The position numbers and the translations under genes are program-made. From NCBI RefSeq assembly GCF_029784135.1, contig NC_073746.1, forward strand, positions 284,033,348 to 284,097,347: a stretch of 64,000 nt of DNA, read 5' to 3'. Below the pieces are notes generated by a model. That model was not told where the DNA came from, searched no databases, and saw only the letters and a list, made by a program, of their open reading frames with translations. This DNA is from Toxorhynchites rutilus septentrionalis (taxonomy: Eukaryota > Arthropoda > Insecta > Diptera > Culicidae). This document shows, in pieces, positions 44,365 through 56,809 of this stretch. Position 1 is the first letter of the stretch. Each line of letters begins with the position of its first letter.

Positions 44365-46600
44365 TAGTATTAGGGGTTGGCAGCATCATCTCAGATTGCA
44401 GTGAAATATTATGGGCGTAAAGAAATTGACCATTTAAGCTACATAGCATACTTGAAATCTCAAAAAAAAGTTTTTTGGGAAGAGCCAAAAAACTTGATTT
44501 GTTCAAAAATTTCTAATTCAAAAACTATTGACCTACGATATTTTGATCAAAGCAGAAAACGAATTGTGTAATTTTCATTAAAAAAAATCAAACAACTTTG
44601 AAAAAAAAATTACACCGAAAAAAAACATTTTAGAAATTAAAACTCATTTTTTGTATTTTTTTTTTTGAATTCTCTAAAATATAAAGTGCCCTTTTTTCGT
44701 TGGATGGATAACTTGTTAGTTATTGTACAGGGTGGTGCATAAGTCACGCAACCGATATGCACAAAAAAATCGTATTAAAAAAATGTCTCACGATACAGAA
44801 TCTCGATATTCTCGAATAAAAAACGATACAAAGTCGCCAACTGAACCGCTTAGGAACCAACACGCTCGATAGTTACAGCACGATCGTTATTTTTTTCCTT
44901 CAGAGAGCGTTGCGTGACTCATGCGCCCCCCTTCATGAGCTATACATAATCTTTTTTACGGATTCAAAAATGCATTTTTGAGAAAAAACAAATTTTAATT
45001 TTTAATTTTTTTTCTCCAGTGTAAATTTATTGTTTTTTTTTTAATGAAAACTCAAACATTTGTTTAAAGACATTGGTCATTTAGGAAATTAAATCTAAAA
45101 AAAAATCCAACTTAAAAAAAAATTTTAATTCTACTTAAAATCTACTTATTGAAAAAAAAATTTTTTTAGATTTTCACAAAAAAAAATCCAATTCAAGAAT
45201 GTTCTTATAGTATAGCAATATTTTGGTCAAGAAGGAAATGTAGAAAATTTAATGAAATTTAGCCGGAAAAAAATGATTTAAAAAATTTTTTTTTTATATA
45301 TTTTTTTTTAAATGTATTCGAATTTTTTAATGGTTTTAAAGTTGCATGTTAGCTTCAGATTGCATTTTTAGAATATATACAAAAAAACTGTAGGTACTGT
45401 GCCTTTATTGGCGTGCGGTCTGTTAACAGAGACTTCGTTTTCGCGTGGATTTCAATTCTAGCCGGCCAGCCAGCCAGCCAGCGAGTCGTTTTAAGAGATA
45501 ACATTAAAATTTTAATAATAATGATAAAAAAAATTGTTTGAGAGTACATGCATGAGTTTTTAAGATTGTGTGTCGATGCAAATCTTTATGTCTAAAATGC
45601 GCTCTCTTCAACGGAAGATTTCGGAGTTCAGTTTATGCTTCATGTGCAATCATGGACTCGCGATATGCAGTTTGCCAATATTCGTCCGGGAGTGATCCAT
45701 TGCGTAGAAAAAAATATACTGAAGAGTTAGTCTTTCTTGCTCTGTGCGTCAGTATCTATGTTTATTTTTTGTGATTTCCCGTTATATAATTTTCGAAACA
45801 AAACAATGAACAATTGATGAATTACATGCCAACTTGACTGGCACCACCTCAGATAGCAGAAAAGCGTTGTGGGTGTAAACACATGGATCTTTTAGGCAAC
45901 TTTGCATTTTTGAAATATCAAAAAAAATAGAGTGTTTTTTGAAAAGGACAAAACAAAATTTTCGTAATTTTTTACAGAAAATTATAATTCAAAATCTATT
46001 ACATCTACAAAATTCTGGTCAAAGGATGAAATGTAGATGTTGACCTATTTTGCATCGGAAGATGGGCTGTTTTTTGAACAACAATTTTTTTATGTTTTTC
46101 TTTGAAGAATTACTATTAAAGTTTAATTCGTAACATTTTTATGTATAAATGATCGCGATTTACATGCTCCACTTTTTGTTGGACTTGTTGTTTTTGGTGA
46201 CTTGTTGGAAACTGTATGGGCTATTCATATCTATTTTTTCAGATTTAAAAAAAAACATATTTTCGAGAATAGTGAATTTTAATTTTCAAAATATATTTCT
46301 TTTGACGATTTTTTTTCAAAGTTTGTTTGATATTTTTAATGAAAACATAAATAATTTCCAACATTTCATTCTTTGACTAAAATTTGTTCGGTCTGATAGA
46401 TTTTGCGTGCCAATTTTTATCCAAATTTTGAGTTTTTTTCCAACTTTTTCTCGAAACGTCTTAATTTAAGTTGATTTAATCGAGATCTACAAAATGTTGG
46501 TTAAAGAATGAAATTTAGGAAATTATTTAGGTTTCCATTAAAAAAAATTGAAAAGTTTTTGAAATTTTTGGCATGAAATTCGTCAATTGTAAAATATAAA
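44365..46600. repeat. AT-rich degenerate repeats
   Basis: 44370-44640 and 45845-46130 share CATC..TCAGAT.GCAG, GTAAA..ATTGACCATTTAAGC-like, AAATATCAAAAAAA and ATAATTCAAAA.CTATT, with ATTTTGGTCAA. Shorter versions lie near 45190-45260 and 46470-46520. The unit seems to be about 270 bp, scattered among homopolymeric A/T runs. Confidence 0.5.
44726..44940. mobile_element. Small MITE, GTGCATAAGTCACGCAAC ends
   Basis: ACAGGGTGGTGCATAAGTCA.CGCAAC on the left is mirrored on the right by GCGTTGCGTGACTCATGCGC.CCCCC (inverted, about 26 bp with few mismatches). TA precedes the left end at 44726-44727; the right junction is unclear. About 210 bp, no coding sequence. Confidence 0.6.
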
Positions 46601-46674
46601 ACCTCATCTTTAAAAAAATCCGACACTCTGACCGGACTTTACTCCTCCATTTGTAAAGTTTGAACATTCAAGAA

Positions 46675-46950
46675 TATGTCTTCTTCTTGAATGGTGTGAA
46701 CGTTCCCTGTGAAACTTTTGCCGTCTCAACGTATGCATTAACTAGCGTCATTTATTAATACTTAGTTGAGATTTCTTAAGCCAAATAACACGCCTTGAAT
46801 GTATTCCGAGGGGCAAGCTCTAGAATACGCGTGACCACAGTGCAAGTCGAAGGAAATTTCTTTGACGAAAAATCCTCCGGCCAGAACGGGAATCGAACCC
46901 GAACACCCGGCATGATAATGTGAGACGCTGACCACTCGACCACGGGTGCA
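46675..46950 (-). mobile_element. tRNA-derived SINE, copy 2
   Basis: On the minus strand: CACCCGTGGTCGAGTGGTCA (box A region), GGGTTCGATTCCCG (box B), then the body GCACTGTGGTCACGCGTATT, GGCGTGTTATTTGGCTTA and an AAGAAGA tail. The body matches the SINE at 50399-50645 almost base for base. Confidence 0.88.
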
Positions 46951-47029
46951 CTTAATATATGAATATGAAGAATATGAGAATATGTCCTTGAAAGATTTTT
47001 TAGAAATCATTTATAAAGTTACAGTCATT

Positions 47030-47515
47030 TTATTAACGTGGTATCTTATAAACAACGTGGTATCGGTTCATATCGGTCTCAAGTTCAACTGAACCAATTA
47101 ATTTCAAATTTAATATAAAAACATCTACACCTCTCTATCGAGTGAACCAACATTTTTCAACTATTTAATAAAAGGTCGTCAAAAAACGCGGTAGTTTTTT
47201 TTCAAACGAATGTCATTTTATAAAAAAAAATGGTTTTGTCTTGTCCGAGGTTCATATCATAGCGGCATCTTTACTCATTCAAAATCTTTTGGATTTTTTC
47301 GATTCGGATAACCATAAGGTCTGGAATTGTGGGTTTTTTTTACTTCACCACCATTTCAATAATTTAGACTATTTTTTTTTCGTCCAATCATTTTTTTTAT
47401 CTTTAAAAATTTACAAACAAATAGTAGAATGATGTTTAGTGAGAATATAATTTATTTTTATTTGTACACCGTTCGGAAAAACGTCCAAAATGTGTGCCTC
47501 TAGACTAGAATATTG
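47030..47515. repeat. Diverged copy of the TTAA MITE family
   Basis: It shares with 34105-34835 CTCTCTATCG.GTGAACC, TTGTCCGAGGTTCAT, AGCGGCATCTTTACT, TTCGGATAACCA.AAG and ACGTCCAAAAT.. CTAGACTAGAATA, in the same order and orientation. The right end lacks the TTAA. Short AT-rich insertions separate the blocks. Confidence 0.75.
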
Positions 47516-47519
47516 CTAG

Positions 47520-48440
47520 GTGAGATGCGTCCATTTCTCTCACTTCACGCCGTTTTTTTGCCGGGAGAAAGCTTATGTGAATTTAGAAATGTTTTTTTTC
47601 CAAAATATATATTTTTATCAAGGCTCATATGGCGTTAACCTCACGGGGCCGGGAGTTCAATACTTTGATAATTTTTCTTATTATCTATGTTAGTCAGTGT
47701 TTGCCAAATGATCCACTCATTGAAAAAATAGCTTTCGTTCGTTCAAATATGATCTTTCAGGAAACATTTCCCCAGCGGTATTCTTTTGTTGTTATGTGTT
47801 GCAAATCACGACACAAAAGAGAACGAGACAACTCTGCATCGGCTCGCACTTTATTGCACACCAACATGCAAGCAAAGCTATCATATACGCTTTTGGTCAG
47901 AAAGCTTATTTTCTTCTTTGCCTCTAACATATGCATATCGACCTCTCCATGCATCATGAAACAGCAGGATCGTACGGACCACGCAAAGCGAAAGATTCAT
48001 ATTCAGCTAATGTAGCAGATCCTGATTTTTAAGTCTCAGAGAGTGCAAACTATATTATTATTTAGCTCGATAGATGCTAAGGGAGGGTAGTCAGATTATA
48101 TTTTCCATTTTTAACGCCGCTATCCCTTGAAATATGTATATTCATATAGACCGCATAGTTTTACTAGCAACACCGCTCCAGTGAGAAGCAAAAACTCTCG
48201 CGTTTTATCTCTTTTCCCATTCGCTGCTCTCCGCAAATGGTGACTGAATGATGACGTAATTTTTCTTGTATCATTTATTGCTTTGCACTTTTCTGTGCAG
48301 TGGGTTTCGCTATAGTAAAATGGGACGATATATGCGGTTCTAACTTGTATGCAGGCTTCGAAAATGGTATGCGATGTCTGATACAGATCGGATATGCAAT
48401 CAACAGTCTTCGTTCCTCTCTTAGTTTAATCACTAAATGT
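47520..48440. other. No gene supported
   Basis: Contains a 128-codon frame (47629-48015) with no recognised motif. No repeat shared within the window was noticed. Confidence 0.4.
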
Positions 48441-50060
48441 TACACAAGTGATTACTGACATTCATACAAGTATCTGAATGATCCTCTCATATTTGGTTAT
48501 ATGTTCGTGAGAGTTTACTTGCATGACACATTGTGTATCATTCGATTTTGATCGAAATCCAAACACTGATGTTAGTAATATGTAACCGATTACTCGCGGT
48601 TGGCTCGAGGTTAGGATTACAAGTGTTTTCGTAATTTGGACGTTGCTGTCTCCAATGCTCTGTACGTGTGCCTGACACGGGATACTTCCTATTGGGATGC
48701 AGCTGATCATTAATCAGCAACGCCCCCCTAGTCTGTACCTCATATCTAGCGTGGTGCGTCTTTCTCGACTCGAGGAATCCAGGATAGAATGATCACTAGC
48801 CGGCGCAATCATCAGCTCGTGTAGAGTTGTCATGAGCGGTACAACCTTTGGCTCTTGTTGAATGATCAGTGGACTGCACAACCTTTGGCCCGTGTATCTG
48901 TAAAGAGTGTGTGTATGTATTGCCGCGACTAAGTAAAAGTTTATCGATCGGATAGGAGGGATATGAAACGGGGACACAACGAAGGAAAAATCATTAAACG
49001 TTGACATCGGCGTTTCTGAGGAACAGGTATAGATGAAGCAGAAGATCAGGATCACGGCTACCTAAGATATCCCGGACGGGGATCTCCGATTGTCTGCCTT
49101 GTGCTCTCAGTGCTCTAGAGAGCTGAGAGCGAGCAGTATGGAACCGGATACACGACCAGACTACATGCTCGATGTCGTGGTAGCCATCGCCACAATCACA
49201 AAGATTGTTTGTTGCGAGCCCAATGCGATAGAGATGCGCGTTTAGGTTGTAGTGATTGGACATAAGCCGAGATATCACGTAAATGAAATCACGACCTACA
49301 TTCAATCCCTTGAACCATGCACTCGTCGGGACCTTAGGGATAATCGTGTGTAAGCAACGACAGAACTCATCTCCACTCCACATGCGCTGCCAACTTACGA
49401 GCGTGTGCTGACGAGGAATGTGGAAAAATTCATTATAAGCAATTTGCCTTTCAAAAAGAGTGCCTTCTAAAGCGCCCACCTTAGCTAGCGAGTCCGCTTT
49501 CTCATTCCCAGGAATCGAGCAATGAGAGGGATGCTAAGGTAATCTTGAATAATTTTTCGACCAAAACACTCAATAGTTGTCTTATTCTTGTTAGGAAATA
49601 AGATGAGCGTTTATCCAACCTTCATTGAGCGGATTGCCTCTATTGAGCTAAGACTGTCTGAAAAAATAAAATAGTGGTCGATGGGCAATGTTTCAATGAT
49701 CCCCAGTGCGTAGTATATCGCACCCAGTTCAGCGACATACACGGAACAAGGATCTTTGAGTTTGAAAGAGGCACTGGAATTTTCATTGAAGATGCCGAAG
49801 CCAGTGGACCCGTTTATGAATGAACCGTCAGTAAAGCACATTTTATCAGATCTAACTATGCCCCCATATTCTGCCGAAAATATCGGCGGAATAGAATCTG
49901 AGCGTAGATGATCTTGGATTCCATGGATTTTTTGTCGCATGGACAGATCAAAAATGACAGAGGAATTGCAAAAGTATGGGAAGCAAACTTGGTTGGAGAT
50001 GCCTGGTGAAGGGTGCACGTCGTGGGTAAGGTACTCATGTTAGAAATGTGTTCGAGTTTA
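48440..50060 (-). mobile_element. RNase H-bearing non-LTR retrotransposon, 5'-truncated
   Basis: The 3' part of a LINE on the minus strand: RNase H domain, C-terminal zinc-knuckle-like region and 3' untranslated sequence. The presence of RNase H places it with I, LOA or R1-like clades, common in mosquitoes. No endonuclease or reverse transcriptase remains. The 3' limit is uncertain; the motif ACCGATTACTCGCGGT at about 48585 is shared with the LINE tail at 10.96 kb. Confidence 0.75.
48994..50018 (-). pseudogene. LINE RNase H and C-terminal domain, frameshifted
   Basis: The upstream frame has the RNase H start CFTDGSFINGSTGFGIF (first Asp), AELGAIYYALGIIE (Glu) and FIFSDSLSSIEAIRS (second Asp). 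Frameshifts near 49611 and 49520 separate it from HCSIPGNEKADSLAKVGA, the fourth RNase H block (GNEKAD). The following frame contains LCDCGDGYHDIEHVVWSC, a Cys/His cluster typical after RNase H in these LINEs, and ends at 48994. RNase H would remove the RNA template during target-primed reverse transcription. It is not functional. Confidence 0.85.
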
Positions 50061-50398
50061 TTAATGACTTTTTTCGACAATTATACCGAGCGATAATTCA
50101 ATTTTCGTAAATTTGTGCATTGATTCCAGGTTAAAAATGACGTCAAAGTGCAGCGCGTTTCATGCCGGATGTGAAGAAGGTATTATCCGAAGAACTGTGT
50201 TCTACGGTTGAAAACTGAAGGTGAACATTTGTTCTGCCGTGGTTGCTATTGCGTTCGTCGCCACCACTCAACCGATTCGGTTCATATTTTCTGTTGCCGT
50301 TCTGCGAAGGGGCTGCATCGTGTAGTTTGTGGAGTATTTTTTTAAGAATGGTATCTTTGAAAGCGTAGGAGATATTATATTGTTAAAATATACTGAAA

Positions 50399-50645
50399 AA
50401 GTGCAACCGTGGCCGAGTGGTTAGCGGGTTCGATTCCCGCTCTGGTCGGGGGATTTTTCGTCAAAGAAAAATTTCCTTCGGCTTGCACTGTGGTCACGCG
50501 TATTCTAGAACTTGCCCCTCAGAATACATTTAAGGCGTGTTATTTGGCTTATGAAATCTCAACTAAGTATTAATAAATGACGCTAGTTAATGCATACGTT
50601 GAGACGGCAAAAGTTCCACAGGGAACGTTAACGCCACTCAAAAAG
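50399..50645 (+). mobile_element. tRNA-derived SINE, copy 3, with head deletion
   Basis: CAACCGTGGCCGAGTGGTTA is joined directly to GCGGGTTCGATTCCCGCT. About 30 bp between boxes A and B, present in the other copies, is missing. The body and ending (CACAGGGAACGTTAACGCCA) match 46675-46950. Confidence 0.9.
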
Positions 50646-50649
50646 AAAT

Positions 50650-53600
50650 ACTGAAAAAACTAATTGGATATTCGATTAAGTGTGTCCGTCGCAAAGATGT
50701 ATTTCTGTGCTAACTTACCCATGTCAACAATAACGAGCAACAAATATAGCGGTGCATTTTATATATAGTACGAAATTCGCCCGCTAGAAATGCAAATGTA
50801 GTTCCTGATCTACGAACATCGAGGAGAAAGGAATTATTGCTACATAAACTTCGCCCGTTTGCAACTTATCGCAATCAAGACCACCAACGGAAACAAAAAA
50901 TGAACTTCCTACGATTTTGCTTAACCATCTTAACCCATATCAACTTTTTTACCAATTCAGCAGAATCTGATTTTTTTCTAATTTGTAAGTTGTAAATCAT
51001 TTCACCTACATTCGATTTTTCACCAGAAAATAAAACGAATTTAGAAAATTAGAGGATCACAGAAATGAATGGCTATTTTTAGACTTGGGCAAATCCTATC
51101 ATTTGGAAGTGATCAACAAACTAGAGCAACTTTGGACGAAATATATAAGGTTGAAGGTAGACTTTGTTGAAAAATAAAAAAAAAGGTTTACTCCAAACAA
51201 TTTAGTAGTTCTCATTTTTGTAATTTTACATTTTGCAAACGACCCTCGTATTTTTATATAATATTTATTGAACCACTACAAGAAAAATATCATATTCCTG
51301 TACTCACGCGCAAAATCGTAACTTAATTTTTCTAACGAAAAAGATATAATGGAATGAAATAACTCTAGGAAAAATTTTTTCTTCATTTTCATTCAGTTCG
51401 AATAGTCATTTGATTCAGTCTACTCAAAACGATATTTTTGATTCTCGTTCTGTGAGACCGCATGCGCAAGTATAAGAGAGTTAAAACATTTTTAGAATAG
51501 AAAAATTAAACAAATTACGCTCAATTTTCTTCGACCAATTTTTGCGCGAGTCATTGATCAAATCGGTTAGAACGCTGGAAAAGTGGTACAAAACAGGAAC
51601 ATTCGCATCATCCACTTCGAACCTAATCGCACTCTAATTCATGTAGATGAAAAATTATATTAAAAAATTAGATGATACATTTCAATTTTGATTGGTTCAT
51701 ACACTTTAGAAATAATAACTTCAGTTCTGAAGAAGAAGGACGCGCAGGTGCACCGAAAAGGTATGAAGAACTGAGGGCATTGGTTGAAACTCATGTTAGA
51801 CTCTAGCTAGCAATAACGTTTTCAGTCCATATTCCTCTGCCGTCATAGGCAGACTCTTTAAGCGCTATCGTCCTTTACCTTTCTGGAGATCGAGAATATA
51901 TATATTTTGGTTTCCTAGAAAGTTCTAACCCTCTTAACGGGCGAACGACAAATTTAAATCTGCTGACAATGGAATGTTGGTCGTGGTTTCTCTCCTAAAA
52001 ATAAGAGCGATTCAAAAATGGAGCTGAAGTTTGTTTTCCACCAACCACCAAATCATCGAGTAATTCTCCTTTCGGTTCAGCACCTGTAAAACAGAAAAGT
52101 ACACTGAGAGTATTTTCTTGCTGTGAAATGTGTAAAATAATGGGAAAAGTTTCCCTCCCCACACCTGGAAATGTCCGCTCTACCTATAAACATCATTCCC
52201 GCAACGAACTACACACAAACTTCTGTCCCATGTTTTGTTGGATGGCAAGCAAAAAGTACGTTCGAAACGTCGCATATCAGGTGGAACTCATTTTATGGAA
52301 AAAGCATGAGAAACTTGGCAGTTGTACAGCTGTTCACCATATAGCATACAAATTGGCTGTTTGATATTCATGGATAAATTTAGCTGGTAATTCCGCAGCG
52401 CTTAATCAGCACATCGTTCTCTGAAAGTATCACCTATTCGATCGATTGATTGAAGCACAAGCATTAGCAACAATTAGCATGACAAATTTCAAAGCAAACA
52501 AATCAACCAACAATGATGGAGAAATACCACAAAACATCCAACCATACCTGCCTCCCGATACACACAGTGATACCCAAATCCCACGATTCCGTCGATACCA
52601 ACTCTTTCACAGATAATCAGCACCGAAAGTTTAGCACCACAACGACACTAATTTCCAATATGTTTCATTAGTGCACAAAACAAATGATCAAATTTTCAAA
52701 CTCAATTTCCATAGTTGAGGCCTATCTACGACTTGTGGAACTTTCCCAAAATGAAGAGGAGACGAAAGTTCGATGCTACTGTCGATTACTTACGTATGAC
52801 GGTAAATTTATTTTACCGAAATATTTGAATGGATGGAGCATTTCCACTTTACATTATTACCCATTCAAACCGTTCAATTACCCATTCAAACAATCATGAT
52901 TACATGACAATTAATCGAACATTGGAACATTCGACTTTGTGCAAGTATTTATTTCTACCGCCAGATGAGACTGAAACCAAAAACCTGCAACATGATTTCA
53001 TTTGTGAACCCTTCTTCCCTGTATCCCTCGAACAGAAACTAAACTAAACACCAAACTTTTTCACTCCATTAGACCCACCATGGGGTGTTAGCTGGAGATG
53101 GCTACGGTGGCTGTAAAATTTGTCGCTTTCCTTCCTCTAAAGCTCGACGACAGACCACCAGAGCTGTTTGTTTCGGAATCAACCAGAAGCAGAATATCAC
53201 TGTTCACCGCATGCGCTTAGGGAGTGAGGAAGGGGAGACGAAAAGAGTGAATTACGGGACGTTTGCCTTCTCCCGATAAAATTACGTCCGACGAGGATGC
53301 TTGAAGAAAAGGGTTCTTCCATTCGATAAAGTGAATTTATAAACAACAAAAAGTTGCACCAAAAGTACCATCCACTAGACTTTTATTTTTGTACCCTATT
53401 TTGGAAAGTAGTGTAACCTAGGCTCGTAGCAAAACGTCATGTTCAATGCCAGACCGCACGGATGGAAATTTATTTTCGCTCCTGGGAAAGGAATCGGTTG
53501 GAGCGAGTGGAAAAGTTTGTACTAATCCCTCGCTACGACTGTCAAAATGTCTCTCGTTGAGTCGTTGAAGCGAGAGTGCAGCTATTATCTAAGAAGATTC

Positions 53601-54226
53601 AATTCCTGAGGGATTAAAACTTCGGAGGGAAACTTCGTCGTATCCAGGTTTTGTTTCTACTGAAGAATAAAGGTTTATGGTTCTATATTTCCCTTCCTTC
53701 ATTGTTTCCTTCTTAATTACCTCTCCCATTTTTCATTGTTTCCTATTCAATTTATTCTTTCATGTCCATTTGAAATCCTGTCACGATTTCCATTCTTTTT
53801 CGTGTATTTCATGTTTTTCCTTCCTAATACTTTTACATTTTTTATTATTTTATTATTTTTACGGTGTTTTCCACTGCAAAAGCCTTACAATATGTTATAA
53901 TATTTCGCTGTTAAGAAACGACATTTTCCGTTATAAGCTGCTTAACTGCTGAACTATTTTCCATAGTCACCTTCATATTTAACCCTATCACTTACAACAT
54001 CGAACTTTACTCGTGGTGTATCGAAGTGAAATGTTCACATAGCTTCGGGCGCATGCCATTCGTGGGAATGTTTCGAACGATATCGTACAACATCTTCGAT
54101 GTGCTCCTGTTTGGCCCGTGTTTTTGGAAATGAAATCGTAGGGCATAGGCTGTTATTTCTCGATGCGAACATTTTTCTCCCACTTTGACACATTGATCTT
54201 TACTTTTTGTTTACACCAATTTTATT
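50650..54226. other. Longest repeat-poor block; no gene supported
   Basis: About 3.6 kb without a repeat recognised elsewhere in the window and with somewhat higher GC at 52000-53600. Open frames are short. Being the least transposon-invaded stretch upstream of the furin exons, it is where regulatory DNA or a missed small exon would be most plausible, but I cannot point to one. Confidence 0.4.
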
Positions 54227-54398
54227 AGTTTTTCGACGTAAAGTTATGCCTTCATTAAGGGTGCCAAATCAGAAAACATGTCACGTTTTGATGAAATAGT
54301 TCTAACGTTAATAGCTAATTTGCTGCGAATGGATTTGGATGATTTGCACACCAATCCAATCGAAAATTCTTCATGCTTTCTTTGACACGCTATACATT
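54227..54398 (+). repeat. Dispersed repeat A, copy interrupted at ATT
   Basis: TTTTTCGACGTAAAGTTATG, AAGGGTGCCAAATCAGAAAA and GATGATTTGCACACCAATCC, ending CTATACATT where the Harbinger-like element begins. Confidence 0.65.
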
Positions 54399-56532
54399 GG
54401 GCCGTATTCCCGTATCCACGTACACTTACGTTCCCACTACGCTTACATCTCACTTCACTTTGTTGTACTTATTCCCGTTTCGTGAAGTGTAAACATGAAC
54501 TTCGTGTATTAAGTGGAGTGGATACCAAAATGACCGTTTGTTCATTTCCAATGTCGTTTCTAAGAGAAACGTCAGTTGTATTTTGTTTATCCTCGAGTTG
54601 TGTCGATACACCCAGAAAATGGATTACTAAAAAAAAGCTTCCAAATCTTTTGTAATTCAAACATTAGTAGAATGTACATATTTTCTGTAAATATTACCAA
54701 TCGTTTGTAAAATGAATGTCAGATGCAATACACATCCCTATCAACGATTGATTCATTTTACTTCGCGGTGTTAGTAACTTTTACGATTGTCATTACTGGC
54801 AACCGCGAAGAAAATGTAAATATAACATTATTAGTCTAATTACCGAGTTGATAATTGAGTTGAACGGCACTACTTTCCGATATTGATTTCTTCACAGAAG
54901 AAGGTCGAATTAACCCGAATTCGGGACAGGTAAGTAATATTCTTGAAAATCAATTCAATTTATGTTCTTTAATTAATATTGATACATATTGGATAGCAAT
55001 GATTCGTCCTCGTCTGCTGCGGGAGAATTTGAAGACATTACTTCAATAATAAGGAATCTGGGTACTTCGAAACACAAAAACGAACCCTGTTGAGTCCTAG
55101 ATTCATCATTATGCTATTGGATTTGGTCAAGGACAACTTCATAAACGCTTTGCAGATTGTGATCGGTGGTTCGATCAATTGGATGTTTTCCGGATTCGTC
55201 ACGACAGAGGTTCCGTATCCACTGAGGCTGCGCGTCACGTCAATATTGCAACGGGGCATAGAGCAGGCCTCACCTAATGCCGCCAGGGTTTCGTCAGCTT
55301 CGTGATATTTCCCGATTGTGTTTGGCTGAAAAGTAATTACAGGCTGGTCCTGGGAGAGGATAATGGTGAGAATTGAGTAGTCTGGCATAGCTATTTGTAA
55401 TGATTGTGTATTTTTTTTCCTAATTTGTAGCCGTGGATCAGACCCAATCGATGCAGGATCAGATGTCTATAGTTTAGATAGTTCAATGAATAATTTAAAA
55501 AAGTTAGTTAGTTCAATAAATGAACAAATATGCATACAAAAGATCAATAAATTAAATACAATATATGCATTAAGGTTGGGTTAACATAACATGTTTAGGA
55601 TGTATGTTAAACCAACGTTGAACCGAATGCTTCTATTGGGTTATACTGGCCGATTTAACATTTGTTTATCATTCTTATCGCGTGATATGTACGAATCTGG
55701 GTCATGCGAATAGAATCAAATTGTTAGTCAAAAAGAAACCAATTGAAATGTCAATAATTAGGAAGGAAAAAAGTTTCTTTTCTTAAAATAAACCACATAG
55801 AGAAAGTATCGTTATGAAAGACAAAAATAATCTAATTAAATTAAATGAAAGAACTACATTTTTTCATCAATTAATGCGAGCGTTTGAAATCATGAAAGCA
55901 CAACTGACAATTCGGTAGATTTGCAGAAATTAGTTTTGGTATTTTCAGAAATGTCAGTCTTATTGACTTCAAAACTCCTCTAAACTTAATTGTAATTAAA
56001 TTTTACTTCTCGGCGAATGTTAGGTTTTAATTATTTCGAACACTAGAGTTGTATTATTTGAACTTTTTCCTTTCTATAAATACGAATTACCCCAATTACA
56101 ACCTTTATTTCAATTCTATTTCGGTCACAAAAGGTTAATAAACAAAGCCCGAGTGATGAAAACGTTTGCTCTTTTTATATGAGAAACGTTTGACAGCATG
56201 GGGGAAAAAAGCTGTAAGAATTTTTTTTCAACCAAAATGCACTTGAAAAACAGATTCAAGTAGATTCAAAAATTATTAATCATTGGTAATATTTACCAAA
56301 AAACTCGTCATATATACTAACTTTTTGGGAAAGTGTATGATTATGATGAGCACGGGGAATCGATCTGTTTACACAAGCGAGAGCGTGAAGTGTAAACCAG
56401 AATAACATCGGTTGATTAACTTGGTGTATTCATAATGAATTCAACCAAATGTTTACAGTGGCGTGCAATCCGGAATAAGGTTGTACTCATTCCACATTGT
56501 TTTCACGTGTAGTGTATTCGGGAATAGGGCCC
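54399..56532. mobile_element. PIF/Harbinger-like element, 2.1 kb
   Basis: Inverted ends GGGCCGTATTCCCGTATCCA and, in reverse complement, GGGCCCTATTCCCGAATACA lie between ATT at 54396-54398 and 56533-56535, a 3-bp duplication. The unoccupied equivalent (CTATACATTACTATTC) exists in the reverse copy of repeat A at 2.3 kb. Subterminal GAAGTGTAAAC words occur at both ends. Assignment to Harbinger rests on the 3-bp target and GGGCC ends. Confidence 0.72.
54890..55390. other. Possible coding remnant inside the Harbinger-like element
   Basis: A minus-strand frame of 116 codons (55038-55388) contains ADETLAALGEACSMPRCNID and NPENIQLIEPPITICKAFMK. On the + strand, GACAG|GTAAGT at 54926-54936 is a good splice donor. 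The composition is more gene-like than nearby DNA, so it could be a piece of the element's transposase or Myb-like protein, but I recognise no motif. Confidence 0.3.
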
Positions 56533-56809
56533 ATTAACATTTTTTGTCCGTGAAAGGTTAGGATCAACGAAACTTAAATGAACCTTACAGGTTTAAAGCC
56601 GTAATAATAGAATATATTAGGTTGCGGAACAAGTTATTCATTATTTTCTCGATAGCTGACTTAAGTGATCAATATCCGCGTAATATCGATCCTACAATTG
56701 TAAATTTAGGCGCGTTGTAAAGGTGACATTCCACACTAAAAAATATTCATTTGCTGTTTTTTGTTTCTTCAATTCAGTTGTGAGTTACGGGGTGTTACAT
56801 TTTACAGTA

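Noticed and set aside
48714..49055. 113-codon minus-strand frame
   Set aside because: It overlaps the C-terminus and 3' untranslated region of the LINE in another frame.
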